Below, piece by piece: positions 1-6,228 of a DNA stretch of 6,228 nucleotides. A program made the translations under genes and the position numbers. Below the pieces are notes generated by a model, which saw only the letters and a program-made list of their open reading frames with translations, made no database searches and was not told the origin of the DNA. Numbering within the stretch: the first letter of the stretch is position 1; every line of letters begins with the position of its first letter. The stretch is from Gammaproteobacteria bacterium. Its GTDB lineage: Bacteria > Pseudomonadota > Gammaproteobacteria > SZUA-229. Where the stretch lies: NCBI GenBank assembly GCA_013138755.1, contig WTCC01000264.1, positions 1 through 6,228 on the forward strand, read 5' to 3'.

Positions 1-140
1 ACAACCTTGGCCTCATAAGTAACACCAAATGCTTCGAGCTGCTCAACTGCGTGCTGCATAACCGGCCAGTCGCTCTGACTCCCCATAACGACTGCAACTT
101 TGGGAGCACCAACTTTACCGACATCGACTTGTTCTGACAT
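1..140 (-). CDS. purE: PurE, N5-carboxyaminoimidazole ribonucleotide mutase (N-terminal part only)
   Basis: Reading leftwards from the ATG at 140-138, 46 complete codons are visible before the window ends; the protein begins [20 protein letters not shown]. The diagnostic stretch is V-V-M-G-S-Q-S-D-W (about residues 17-25), the PurE nucleotide-binding loop, followed by a helix ending in G-V-T-Y-E-A-K-V, as in bacterial class I PurE. The family converts N5-CAIR to 4-carboxy-AIR in cytosolic purine biosynthesis; the catalytic histidine of the S-A-H-R-T-P motif would lie just beyond the edge. The roughly 13 residues before the core strand are normal for the family. A GGAAAA ribosome-binding sequence (minus strand, 150-145) lies 4 bases before the ATG, which supports this start. 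It is divergent from the rhodanese gene. In many Proteobacteria purK follows purE, but that would be outside the window. Confidence 0.93.
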   Translation of the reverse strand, partial: MSEQVDVGKVGAPKVAVVMGSQSDWPVMQHAVEQLEAFGVTYEAKV

Positions 141-234
141 AAGCTTTTCCAATGTTTTCCGAGAAAAAGCAGCTAATTGTATACGAAATAATCATTTTTT
201 TATAGCATGCCAGCTAACCAGCACTTTCATAGCA

Positions 235-252
235 CCACAGTATCGATTGTGG
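235..252. repeat. Short inverted repeat in the purE-rhodanese intergenic region
   Basis: CCACAGT, a four-base loop ATCG, then ATTGTGG form a 7-bp stem with one G-T wobble. There is no T-run directly after it on either strand, so it is not a typical intrinsic terminator. It could be an operator half-site pair or chance. A second small dyad, AGTGA-gt-TCACT, lies at 276-287. Confidence 0.35.
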
Positions 253-390
253 CACCATCAATACATGCCGACGCCAGTGAGTTCACTCGATAAAATAGTC
301 GTTAAAAACATATCAAGTTTTCGTCACAATTTGTTGCTATAGCGTACTTTTAGAAGATCTTTAACTAGAATATTAAGACGATAAAACGAC

Positions 391-409
391 TTTTTTACAT
401 TTTTTTACA
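391..409. repeat. Two tandem copies of TTTTTTACA, period 10
   Basis: TTTTTTACA occurs at 391-399 and again at 401-409, one DNA helical turn apart, 21 bases before the rhodanese start. T-tracts phased at 10 bases can bend DNA, so a role in promoter geometry or factor binding is possible. The repeat is simple and AT-rich, and could also be chance. Confidence 0.45.
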
Positions 410-430
410 AATTAGAAGCTTGAGAAATTT

Positions 431-934
431 ATGCGATATCTGAATAACTTGTTTAAAAATCTCAATGCACATGGATCAACATACAAAATGCCACATATCG
501 CTCTCTTCGGCTTACTATTGATTACTACGACAAATGCAGTTGCTGAAGAAACGCCTAATCTGGCAAAACCAAGAATTGTCGTTCCAGAAATGATTGCCGG
601 CGTCCACACAGTCAATGCCGAACAAGTCATCGAGATACTGACTTCAGGTAACCCGCCTATTTTAATCGATGCCCGCATCAGAAAAGATCGTGATTATGGC
701 TACATCGAAAGCAGCATCAGCTTGCCGGATATCGAAACCAACTGTGACACACTAAAAGAAATTACAGAGGATAAAAACCAGCAGATGATGTTCTACTGTA
801 ACGGTATGCAATGTGGTCGCAGCGTAGTCTCTATAAAAGTAGCCAGATCTTGCGGCTACCATAGTTTATCCTGGTTCAAAGGTGGATTTGCAGAGTGGCA
901 GGAAAAAGGATACCAGTACATCAAAAACAAATAG
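431..934 (+). CDS. Exported single-domain rhodanese (periplasmic sulfurtransferase-like protein)
   Basis: A 167-residue protein. Residues 21-36 are a hydrophobic signal-peptide core ending in the signal peptidase I site A36-V37-A38 before E39, so the mature protein is predicted to be periplasmic. The rhodanese domain spans about 58-165: an L-I-D-A-R strand (78-82), an active-site loop F-Y-C-N-G-M-Q-C-G-R-S with the persulfide-carrying cysteine expected at C123 and a second cysteine at C128, and the C-terminal W-F-K-G-G-F-A-E-W signature (148-156). Rhodaneses move sulfane sulfur through a cysteine persulfide; the donor and acceptor here are unknown. The ATG at 431 is the first in frame after a stop at 413-415 and has a GAGA sequence 5 bases upstream. 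The ATG at 488 is a possible alternative, but would leave the signal peptide with almost no positive charge. It lies 22 bases before the sensor gene, suggesting co-transcription. Confidence 0.88.
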   Translation: MRYLNNLFKNLNAHGSTYKMPHIALFGLLLITTTNAVAEETPNLAKPRIVVPEMIAGVHTVNAEQVIEILTSGNPPILIDARIRKDRDYGYIESSISLPDIETNCDTLKEITEDKNQQMMFYCNGMQCGRSVVSIKVARSCGYHSLSWFKGGFAEWQEKGYQYIKNK

Positions 935-956
935 CACAAACACCCTCCCACATAAC

Positions 957-3794
957 ATGAAACCCAACAGCCTGACATTACAAAAAACGCTTGCAATCAC
1001 CATCTTGCTGATTGGCGTCATCGGTGTCGCGTTAGTTTTCGCTACAGATTACACCTACCGACAACTCGCATTCGAACAACAAAAAAAATCCGTCAGTAAC
1101 CTTATCGCAATCAAGTCAGTAGACTTGATCGACGAACTCACCACTCGGCAGAAGGATCTGGGTTTTAGATTACAAGGCGAAGAAAAATTCAAAAAAGCAC
1201 TTAACGCTAACAACAAAAAAGACCTCGTCTACTGGATGGATCAGGAATTTAACCGTTACTACGTAACCATCGGCTTAGTTAAACTCGAAAAAATCATCAT
1301 TTACGATACCAACTTTGAGCTGATAGCACTATCAGAGCGCGGTATCGATATCATCAATACCGCTAACTTGCCATGCACACAGAACATCAACCATGTGAAA
1401 TCTTTACCCAAGATACAACACACCAGACCCAGCACACAACTATGTTCATATAACAACCAGGCACTACTCTCCACTGTCGTTTCTGTCGGTAGCCTAAAGC
1501 CCAAAGGTTATATACATATCATTACCAGCCCAGCACACATTCTGACCCAGATAGAAAAAGAGCTGGGTATAGCGCTAGCTATATATGACAAAAACAACAA
1601 AACACTCCATAAATCAATAAACTGGCCAACTAGCAGTACCATACAGAATTATTTGATAAGCAAGCACGTCATCAAAAACAGTAATGACGAACCAGCACTC
1701 TTCATCAGTGGCGCATCGAATATAACCTCGTTCAAAACCCTACTAAATAACACTCGCTACAGCGTAATACTTGCTGCATCAGCGCTGACGTTACTCACCT
1801 TGCTCATCGCATTATTAATCCTACATCGTGGCCTATTACCACTACAGAAATTACGCGTCGCAGCGAACAGTAGTGCGCACGGAGAATTTACTTCTGTTGA
1901 CGAAAAGGGTTATAGCGAAATCAGCGCACCGATACATGCATTCAACTTAATGGTCGGTAAAATTCAATCACTGATCGACGACCTTAAAGATGAGGTCGTT
2001 AAACACGAGAATACTGAAAACAAACTCGAGCAATCAACGAAAAAAGCCGAAGAGTATGCTCAACGTGCAAAGAAACAAAGCAATTTTTTACACATGACGT
2101 TGCAATCAATAGTTGACGGCGTTATCACAACTGATATCAATGGCTACATCCAGACCATCAACCCAATGGCAGAACAATTAACCGGCTGGCCAGAGGCAGA
2201 AGCTGAAGGAAAACCGTTGGTTCAGGTAATGCATGCCTTAAAAGAAGATACCCACAAACGAATCTACGACCCGACTGAAAACATCGAATACAAGACTGTT
2301 TTAGATGAACCAGTCAGTGCTATCCTCGTGCAGAACAAGAGCAATATAGAAACACCTGTGGAATATATCGTCGCACCTATGCGTGATCACGATGATGATA
2401 TTGCTGGCATCGTCATCATTCTTCATGATGAATCGGTACAACGCTCACTCAACAGACAACTTACCTTCCAGGCAACCCACGACGCATTAACCGGCCTTAT
2501 CAATCGCTACGAATTTGAGCGTCGACTGAAAAACATTATCTCGATGCCTGTCACTGAAAAAACTGAGAACACTTTATGCTACATCGACCTCGATCAATTC
2601 AAACTTGTTAATGATACATGCGGCCACACAGCTGGCGATGAATTACTCAAACAGATTACTCTATTGCTACAAAATGTCGTAGACAGTACAGGTGGCACAC
2701 TCGCTCGTTTAGGCGGAGATGAATTTGGTTTATTACTAGAGAATAGTGACATTGCAAAAGCGCAAGAGATATCTAAACGCCTACTCGATAATATCCAGCA
2801 ATTCAACTTCACCTGGGATGACAGCACCTTTACCATCGGAGCAAGTATTGGTATATCCGCCATCTCGCAATCGACGACAACATGCGAAACGATTTTAAGC
2901 AATGCTGATTCAGCTTGTTACCTGGCGAAAGAAAGTGGTCGAAACCGCATTCAGGTATTTACTGAAGAAGATGACAAATTGTTAACTCAACAACGAGAGA
3001 TGCATTGGGTCTCTCGAATAAATCAGGCGCTGGAGGAAGATCGCTTCCAATTATACTTCCAGGAAATCATGCCGCTAAAAGGTCATGAGCAATCGTTTAT
3101 CCTGCATGGCGAGATACTGCTTCGCATGATTAATAAAGAAGGCGATATCGTTTCACCTAATAATTTCTTACCCGCTGCTGAACGCTACAATATGATTACC
3201 CTCATCGATCAATGGGTGGTCGAAAAATCGATCGAATGGTTAGCATCTCGCAAAGAAAAAGTTTTGATATCCGTTAATCTATCCGGCATGTCTCTTTCCA
3301 ATAGAGATTTTCTTAACTTCATTGTCTCTAAGATAAAACAACACGAAATAAATCCTGAATTACTATGCTTCGAGATTACAGAAACCGCGGCCATCGACAA
3401 TATGAGTACAGCGATACACTTTATGAATGTACTGAAAAAATTAGGCTGCTCATTTGCATTAGATGATTTCGGAAGCGGCCTGTCTTCATTCTCTTATCTG
3501 AACAGTTTACCCGTCGATTACCTGAAAATTGATGGCGCCTTCGTCATAGATATCGATAAAGACCCGATGCACTACGCCATGGTGAAATCAATTAATGAAG
3601 TAGGTCAAGTGATGGGAATCAAGACTATCGCCGAATACGCAGCTTCAGAAAGTATTATCAAAAGCTTGAAAGAAATCGGTGTCGACAATGCACAGGGTTA
3701 CGCAATTGCCCGACCGATACCACTATCATCACTGAAAATCGAAGCTAAAAAACCAGTATTAACTTCTATCAAAAACGATCAGTCTGCCAGCTAA
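957..3794 (+). CDS. Membrane-bound sensor with PAS, GGDEF and EAL domains (c-di-GMP synthesis/breakdown)
   Basis: A 945-residue inner-membrane signalling protein. TM1 is at about 12-29, a periplasmic sensory region at about 30-267, and TM2 at about 269-290. A HAMP-like segment and a charged coiled coil follow (about 291-378), then PAS (about 379-495), GGDEF (about 503-670) and EAL (about 685-930). The diguanylate cyclase motif GGDEF is intact at 586-590, but the RxxD inhibitory site normally just upstream is missing (S-T-G-G there). The EAL motif reads E719-I-L-L-R, and the other phosphodiesterase residues appear present: N774, E806, D836-D837, K857, E893 and Q913. Both activities are therefore possible. 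The start at 957 is the first ATG in frame and precedes TM1 directly. A GTG at 882 in the same frame would lie inside the rhodanese gene and is less likely. No clear Shine-Dalgarno precedes 957, so translation may be coupled to the rhodanese. The ligand of the sensor is unknown. Confidence 0.92.
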   Translation: MKPNSLTLQKTLAITILLIGVIGVALVFATDYTYRQLAFEQQKKSVSNLIAIKSVDLIDELTTRQKDLGFRLQGEEKFKKALNANNKKDLVYWMDQEFNRYYVTIGLVKLEKIIIYDTNFELIALSERGIDIINTANLPCTQNINHVKSLPKIQHTRPSTQLCSYNNQALLSTVVSVGSLKPKGYIHIITSPAHILTQIEKELGIALAIYDKNNKTLHKSINWPTSSTIQNYLISKHVIKNSNDEPALFISGASNITSFKTLLNNTRYSVILAASALTLLTLLIALLILHRGLLPLQKLRVAANSSAHGEFTSVDEKGYSEISAPIHAFNLMVGKIQSLIDDLKDEVVKHENTENKLEQSTKKAEEYAQRAKKQSNFLHMTLQSIVDGVITTDINGYIQTINPMAEQLTGWPEAEAEGKPLVQVMHALKEDTHKRIYDPTENIEYKTVLDEPVSAILVQNKSNIETPVEYIVAPMRDHDDDIAGIVIILHDESVQRSLNRQLTFQATHDALTGLINRYEFERRLKNIISMPVTEKTENTLCYIDLDQFKLVNDTCGHTAGDELLKQITLLLQNVVDSTGGTLARLGGDEFGLLLENSDIAKAQEISKRLLDNIQQFNFTWDDSTFTIGASIGISAISQSTTTCETILSNADSACYLAKESGRNRIQVFTEEDDKLLTQQREMHWVSRINQALEEDRFQLYFQEIMPLKGHEQSFILHGEILLRMINKEGDIVSPNNFLPAAERYNMITLIDQWVVEKSIEWLASRKEKVLISVNLSGMSLSNRDFLNFIVSKIKQHEINPELLCFEITETAAIDNMSTAIHFMNVLKKLGCSFALDDFGSGLSSFSYLNSLPVDYLKIDGAFVIDIDKDPMHYAMVKSINEVGQVMGIKTIAEYAASESIIKSLKEIGVDNAQGYAIARPIPLSSLKIEAKKPVLTSIKNDQSAS

Positions 3795-3844
3795 GAAAAA
3801 CAGTCCACATTGAGATAGAGACGAGCACCTCATCCGTTAGTTGC
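3795..3844. other. Convergent gap between the sensor gene and cbbR, with a weak hairpin
   Basis: This 50-base gap separates the two stop codons. On the minus strand, GATGAG-GTG-CTCGTC (3834-3820) can form a 6-bp stem with one G-U wobble just after the cbbR stop, but no U-run follows at once. It is at best a weak terminator. No other terminator was recognised for either gene. Confidence 0.3.
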
Positions 3845-4741
3845 TTAGATAAATTCTTTCGCCTGTTCAAGAACAAATTGCTTAAACGCTCGTGCTGCAG
3901 GTGATAGACGCTTCCCCTTTCGCTGAATCACATACCAATGACGTTCGATCGGAAAGTCACGTACATCCAGCACCTGCAACCGTTTAGTTTCCAACTCCAG
4001 TTCTAATGTATGAATCGAAACGATACCCAAGCCGAGACCGGCCTCCACCGCCTGCTTGATGGCTTCGTTACTGGTCATTTCGATACCGGTATTAAATACG
4101 ATTTCATGTCGTGAGAAAAAACGCTCAATTGCACTTCGTGTGCCAGAACCCTTCTCGCGAACAACAAAACTTTCATTCTCCAAATCAGCAAGCAATATAT
4201 CTTTCCTGCCACCCAATGTATGCCCAGCAGGCGCAATCATCACTAATGGATTTTTCATGAAAGCCTCTGCCTCAACTTCAACACCATCTGGTGGTTGCCC
4301 CATAATAACCAGATCAGGCTCATTATTATCAAGTTGCCGACGCAATGCTTCTCGATTAGTAATGTCCAGACTAATCGTGATACCCACATGTTGCTTGGTA
4401 AACTCAGCCAGCAGGCGGGTAGCAAAATGACTGGCCGTGGTCGCAACCGAAATAATCAATCGACCACGCTCAACCCCTTTCATCGCCTCAAACACCGCGT
4501 CGGCTTCGTCTAGCAGACTAGTGATATTTCTACCATAATCGTACATGTGCTTGCCGGCGTCCGTTAAATAGATTGTTTTACCCATCTGTTCAAATAGGGA
4601 CAGACCAACGCTAGACTCTAACTGCTTGATTTGCATAGAAACAGCGGGCTGACTCATATGCAATTCTTCGGCAGCACGGGTATAATTCTTCAGCCTTGCC
4701 ACGGCGTTAAAAACTTCTACCTGTCGTATTGTTAGATGCAT
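3845..4741 (-). CDS. cbbR: CbbR, LysR-type regulator of the RuBisCO operon
   Basis: A 298-residue protein of normal LysR-family length. An N-terminal winged helix-turn-helix covers about residues 3-62; the recognition helix lies in Q-P-A-V-S-M-Q-I-K-Q-L-E (31-42), preceded by the typical Y-T-R-A-A-E-E-L-H-M-S. A linker helix (about 65-90) leads to the periplasmic-binding-protein-like effector domain (about 93-295), with CbbR-like stretches N-R-E-A-L-R-R-Q-L (129-137) and D-L-V-I-M-G-Q-P-P (143-151). Known CbbR proteins activate Calvin cycle genes and respond to metabolites such as RuBP, PEP or NADPH, depending on species; the effector here cannot be told. Divergent placement 199 bases from cbbL is the classic arrangement and is the main reason for naming it CbbR rather than a generic LysR regulator. 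The start has no evident Shine-Dalgarno, and a palindromic operator lies 15 bases upstream, so autoregulation is likely. Confidence 0.9.
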   Translation of the reverse strand: MHLTIRQVEVFNAVARLKNYTRAAEELHMSQPAVSMQIKQLESSVGLSLFEQMGKTIYLTDAGKHMYDYGRNITSLLDEADAVFEAMKGVERGRLIISVATTASHFATRLLAEFTKQHVGITISLDITNREALRRQLDNNEPDLVIMGQPPDGVEVEAEAFMKNPLVMIAPAGHTLGGRKDILLADLENESFVVREKGSGTRSAIERFFSRHEIVFNTGIEMTSNEAIKQAVEAGLGLGIVSIHTLELELETKRLQVLDVRDFPIERHWYVIQRKGKRLSPAARAFKQFVLEQAKEFI

Positions 4742-4755
4742 AACGCAATTATATC

Positions 4756-4771
4756 ATAAGTATTTACTTAT
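4756..4771. promoter_or_regulatory. Probable CbbR operator (palindrome ATAAGTA-TT-TACTTAT)
   Basis: Two perfect 7-bp arms are separated by 2 bases. It fits the published CbbR-type consensus TNA-N7/8-TNA as TAA (4757-4759), 8 bases, TTA (4768-4770). It sits 15 bases from the cbbR start and between two TATAAT-like hexamers of the minus strand, so binding could cover the cbbR promoter or transcript start, as expected for autorepression, while being upstream of cbbL for activation. Confidence 0.65.
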
Positions 4772-4837
4772 CATTATAATCAGAAATACTGAGTTGTGTT
4801 TATAGTTTGTCACCTCTATACTTCGTCGCCATGTTGT

Positions 4838-4849
4838 TACCATTTGGTA
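4838..4849. promoter_or_regulatory. Second dyad TACCA-TT-TGGTA, possible accessory regulator site
   Basis: Perfect 5-bp arms share the same TT spacer as the upstream palindrome, and with the preceding T form a T-N11-A LysR motif (T4837, A4849). It lies 67 bases upstream of the expected cbbL -10, about where an activation half-site could sit. It overlaps a possible -35 (TTGGTA). The match is shorter than that of the first site, and its role is inference. Confidence 0.35.
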
Positions 4850-4909
4850 TTTGATAGTGGTTTGGCGTTATACTTGCTGGCCCACCAAAAAGACCATGCA
4901 ACAGTTACA

Positions 4910-4915
4910 TATAAT
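4910..4915 (+). promoter_or_regulatory. Probable cbbL -10 element TATAAT
   Basis: A perfect -10 hexamer with no recognisable -35 at 16-18 bases upstream (the area is A-rich). That is typical of promoters that need an activator, here expected to be CbbR. Transcription starting about 7 bases downstream would give a leader of roughly 20 bases containing the ribosome-binding site. Confidence 0.5.
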
Positions 4916-4926
4916 ATATTTGTCGT

Positions 4927-4932
4927 AGGAGG
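4927..4932 (+). promoter_or_regulatory. Strong ribosome-binding site AGGAGG of cbbL
   Basis: A full AGGAGG lies 8 bases before the ATG at 4941, fixing the cbbL start. It is the strongest Shine-Dalgarno in the window, in keeping with the very high expression usual for RuBisCO. Confidence 0.9.
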
Positions 4933-4940
4933 CAATAACA

Positions 4941-6228
4941 ATGGCTAAGACCTATAGCGCTGGTGTTAAAGAATACCGCGAAACGTACTGGATGCCGGAA
5001 TATTCACCGAAAGAAACTGATATTCTAGCTGTTTTTAAAATTACACCACAAGACGGTGTACCTCGTGAAGAAGTTGCTGCTGCGGTAGCTGCTGAATCTT
5101 CAACTGGTACATGGACAACAGTTTGGACTGACTTATTAACTGACCTTGATTACTACAAAGGCCGTTGTTACGCAATCGAAGACGTTCCAGGTGATGACAC
5201 TTGTTTCTACGCATTCATTGCTTACCCAATCGATCTATTTGAAGAAGGTTCTGTTGTAAACATCCTTACTTCTTTAGTTGGTAACGTATTCGGCTTTAAA
5301 GCACTACGTGCACTTCGTTTAGAAGATATCCGTTTCCCAGTTGCTTACGTGATGACTTGTAATGGTCCACCACAAGGTATCACTCAAGAACGTGACATCC
5401 TGAACAAATACGGTCGTCCACTACTAGGTTGTACTATTAAGCCTAAGCTTGGTCTTTCTGCTAAAAACTACGGTCGTGCTTGTTACGAAGGTTTACGTGG
5501 TGGTTTAGATTTCACGAAAGATGATGAAAACGTTAACTCACAGCCATTCATGCGCTGGAGAGCTCGTTTTGATTTCGTACAAGAAGCAATCGTTAAAGCA
5601 GAAGCAGAAACAGGTGAGCGTAAAGGCCATTACCTGAACGTTACGGCTCCTACTGCTGACGAAATGATGCGTCGTGCTGAATATGCGAAAGAAATTGGCG
5701 CACCTATCATCATGCATGACTACCTGACGGGTGGTCTTTCTGCTAATACTCAATTAGCACAATGGTGTCAGGATAACGGTATGCTGTTACACATTCACCG
5801 TGCCATGCACGCTGTATTAGACCGCAACCCGCACCACGGTATCCACTTCCGCGTATTAACCAAGATCTTACGTCTGTCTGGTGGTGATCACCTTCACTCA
5901 GGTACAGTTGTTGGTAAGCTGGAAGGCGATCGTGATGCAACCCTGGGTTGGATCGACATCATGCGTGAATCATACATTAAAGAAGATCGTTCACGCGGTA
6001 TTTTCTTTGACCAGGACTGGGGCTCTATGCCGGGTGTTATGCCGGTTGCGTCTGGTGGTATCCACGTATGGCACATGCCTGCACTGGTTAGCATCTTTGG
6101 TGATGACTCATGTCTGCAGTTCGGTGGCGGCACATTAGGCCATCCTTGGGGTAACGCTGCTGGCGCGGCTGCAAACCGTGTTGCGGTTGAAGCATGTGTT
6201 GAAGCGCGTAACCAGGGTGTTGAGCTTG
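4941..6228 (+). CDS. cbbL: RuBisCO large subunit, form I (IA type), C-terminus cut by window edge
   Basis: 429 codons are visible and the frame is still open at the right edge; about 40 residues are missing relative to the usual 470 or so. The enzyme carboxylates ribulose-1,5-bisphosphate in the Calvin cycle. Catalytic residues are in place with a constant offset of 8 from spinach numbering: E52, T57 and N115 from the N-terminal domain; K167 in T-I-K-P-K; carbamylated K193 with D195 and E196 in T-K-D-D-E; H286; loop-6 K326 in G-T-V-V-G-K; S371. The N-terminus [16 protein letters not shown] and the [12 protein letters not shown] stretch are those of proteobacterial form IA, not form II. The overall look is closer, from memory, to the non-carboxysomal IAq group (cbbLSQO) than to carboxysomal IAc, but this is tentative. 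Codons ending in T (GGT, CGT, GTT, GCT) are strongly preferred, unlike the neighbours, as in highly expressed genes. cbbS is expected next. Confidence 0.97.
   Translation, partial: MAKTYSAGVKEYRETYWMPEYSPKETDILAVFKITPQDGVPREEVAAAVAAESSTGTWTTVWTDLLTDLDYYKGRCYAIEDVPGDDTCFYAFIAYPIDLFEEGSVVNILTSLVGNVFGFKALRALRLEDIRFPVAYVMTCNGPPQGITQERDILNKYGRPLLGCTIKPKLGLSAKNYGRACYEGLRGGLDFTKDDENVNSQPFMRWRARFDFVQEAIVKAEAETGERKGHYLNVTAPTADEMMRRAEYAKEIGAPIIMHDYLTGGLSANTQLAQWCQDNGMLLHIHRAMHAVLDRNPHHGIHFRVLTKILRLSGGDHLHSGTVVGKLEGDRDATLGWIDIMRESYIKEDRSRGIFFDQDWGSMPGVMPVASGGIHVWHMPALVSIFGDDSCLQFGGGTLGHPWGNAAGAAANRVAVEACVEARNQGVEL

Larger units (their letters stand above)
141..430. other. Divergent intergenic region between purE and the rhodanese gene
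   Basis: These 290 bases should hold the promoters of both flanking genes. I see no credible gene: the only plus-strand open frame (100-342) overlaps purE and encodes an unrecognisable low-quality peptide. On the minus strand a TACAAT hexamer (181-176) lies 35 bases ahead of purE and could be its -10, with no good -35. On the plus strand TAGAAT (366-371) is a possible -10 for the rhodanese operon, again without a recognisable -35. A hairpin at 235-252, a small dyad at 276-287 and a T-rich direct repeat at 391-409 are present. No convincing PurR operator was found. Confidence 0.6.
4742..4940. promoter_or_regulatory. Divergent cbbR-cbbL control region
   Basis: This 199-base gap contains no gene. 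It is AT-rich next to both starts. From left to right it holds a perfect palindrome near cbbR (4756-4771), a -10-like TATAAT for cbbR (minus strand, 4778-4773, with a -35-like TAAACA at 4802-4797), a second dyad at 4838-4849, a possible internal cbbL promoter (TTGGTA 4844-4849, TTATAC 4868-4873), a perfect -10 at 4910-4915, and a strong Shine-Dalgarno at 4927-4932. The heptamer TATACTT also occurs twice (4817-4823 and 4869-4875 or nearby). The layout fits LysR control of two divergent promoters. Confidence 0.75.

Noticed and set aside
235..252. Hairpin considered as an intrinsic terminator
   Set aside because: No T-run follows on either strand, and it lies between divergent genes where no terminator is expected.
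246..260. FNR-like site (TTG ... ATCAA) in the purE-rhodanese gap
   Set aside because: The left half does not match TTGAT and the spacing is wrong for the 14-base consensus.
100..342. 80-residue plus-strand open frame
   Set aside because: It begins inside purE on the opposite strand, shows no domain or signal and no ribosome-binding site; most likely chance.
412..678. 88-residue minus-strand open frame opposite the rhodanese gene
   Set aside because: It is a shadow of a well-supported gene and has no recognisable features.
2594..2902. 102-residue minus-strand open frame opposite the GGDEF domain
   Set aside because: It is antisense to a conserved catalytic region whose codons explain the sequence; cysteine- and serine-rich composition is typical of shadows.
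4056..4430. 124-residue plus-strand open frame opposite cbbR
   Set aside because: It is antisense to a clearly conserved LysR effector domain with no independent evidence of coding.
5743..6138. Several short open frames on both strands within cbbL
   Set aside because: The cbbL frame is continuous and highly conserved through this region; the others are shadows.
4941..6228. Form II RuBisCO (cbbM)
   Set aside because: The N-terminus, active-site contexts and length match form I proteobacterial sequences throughout.

Overview
The window looks like chromosomal DNA from a chemolithoautotrophic gammaproteobacterium, probably a sulfur oxidiser. This rests on three things: a form I (IA-type) RuBisCO large subunit gene with its divergent LysR-type regulator cbbR, a periplasmic rhodanese, and protein sequences of gammaproteobacterial character. 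Base composition is moderately AT-rich. I cannot name the species.

Layout. (1) Positions 1-140, minus strand: the first 46 codons of purE (purine biosynthesis), running off the left edge. (2) Positions 141-430: a divergent intergenic region with no convincing gene, a small hairpin and a short T-rich direct repeat. (3) Positions 431-934, plus strand: an exported single-domain rhodanese. (4) Positions 957-3794, plus strand, 22 bases further on: a large membrane-bound c-di-GMP enzyme with a periplasmic sensor, HAMP-like region, PAS, GGDEF and EAL domains. The two genes very likely form an operon. (5) Positions 3845-4741, minus strand: cbbR, convergent with the sensor gene across a 50-base gap. 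(6) Positions 4742-4940: the cbbR-cbbL control region, with a clean palindrome matching the CbbR/LysR consensus close to cbbR, a second dyad, an AT-rich -10 and a strong Shine-Dalgarno. (7) Positions 4941-6228, plus strand: the first 429 codons of cbbL, open to the right edge.

How the parts may work together. CbbR should bind between the divergent genes, activating cbbL and probably controlling its own expression. The rhodanese and the GGDEF/EAL protein suggest a two-gene signalling unit: an exported sulfur-transfer protein next to a periplasmic sensor that sets c-di-GMP level. Its position beside the carbon-fixation genes makes a link between sulfur status, lifestyle switching and CO2 fixation attractive, but that link is inference from gene order. 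No RNA genes, mobile elements or CRISPR arrays were seen.
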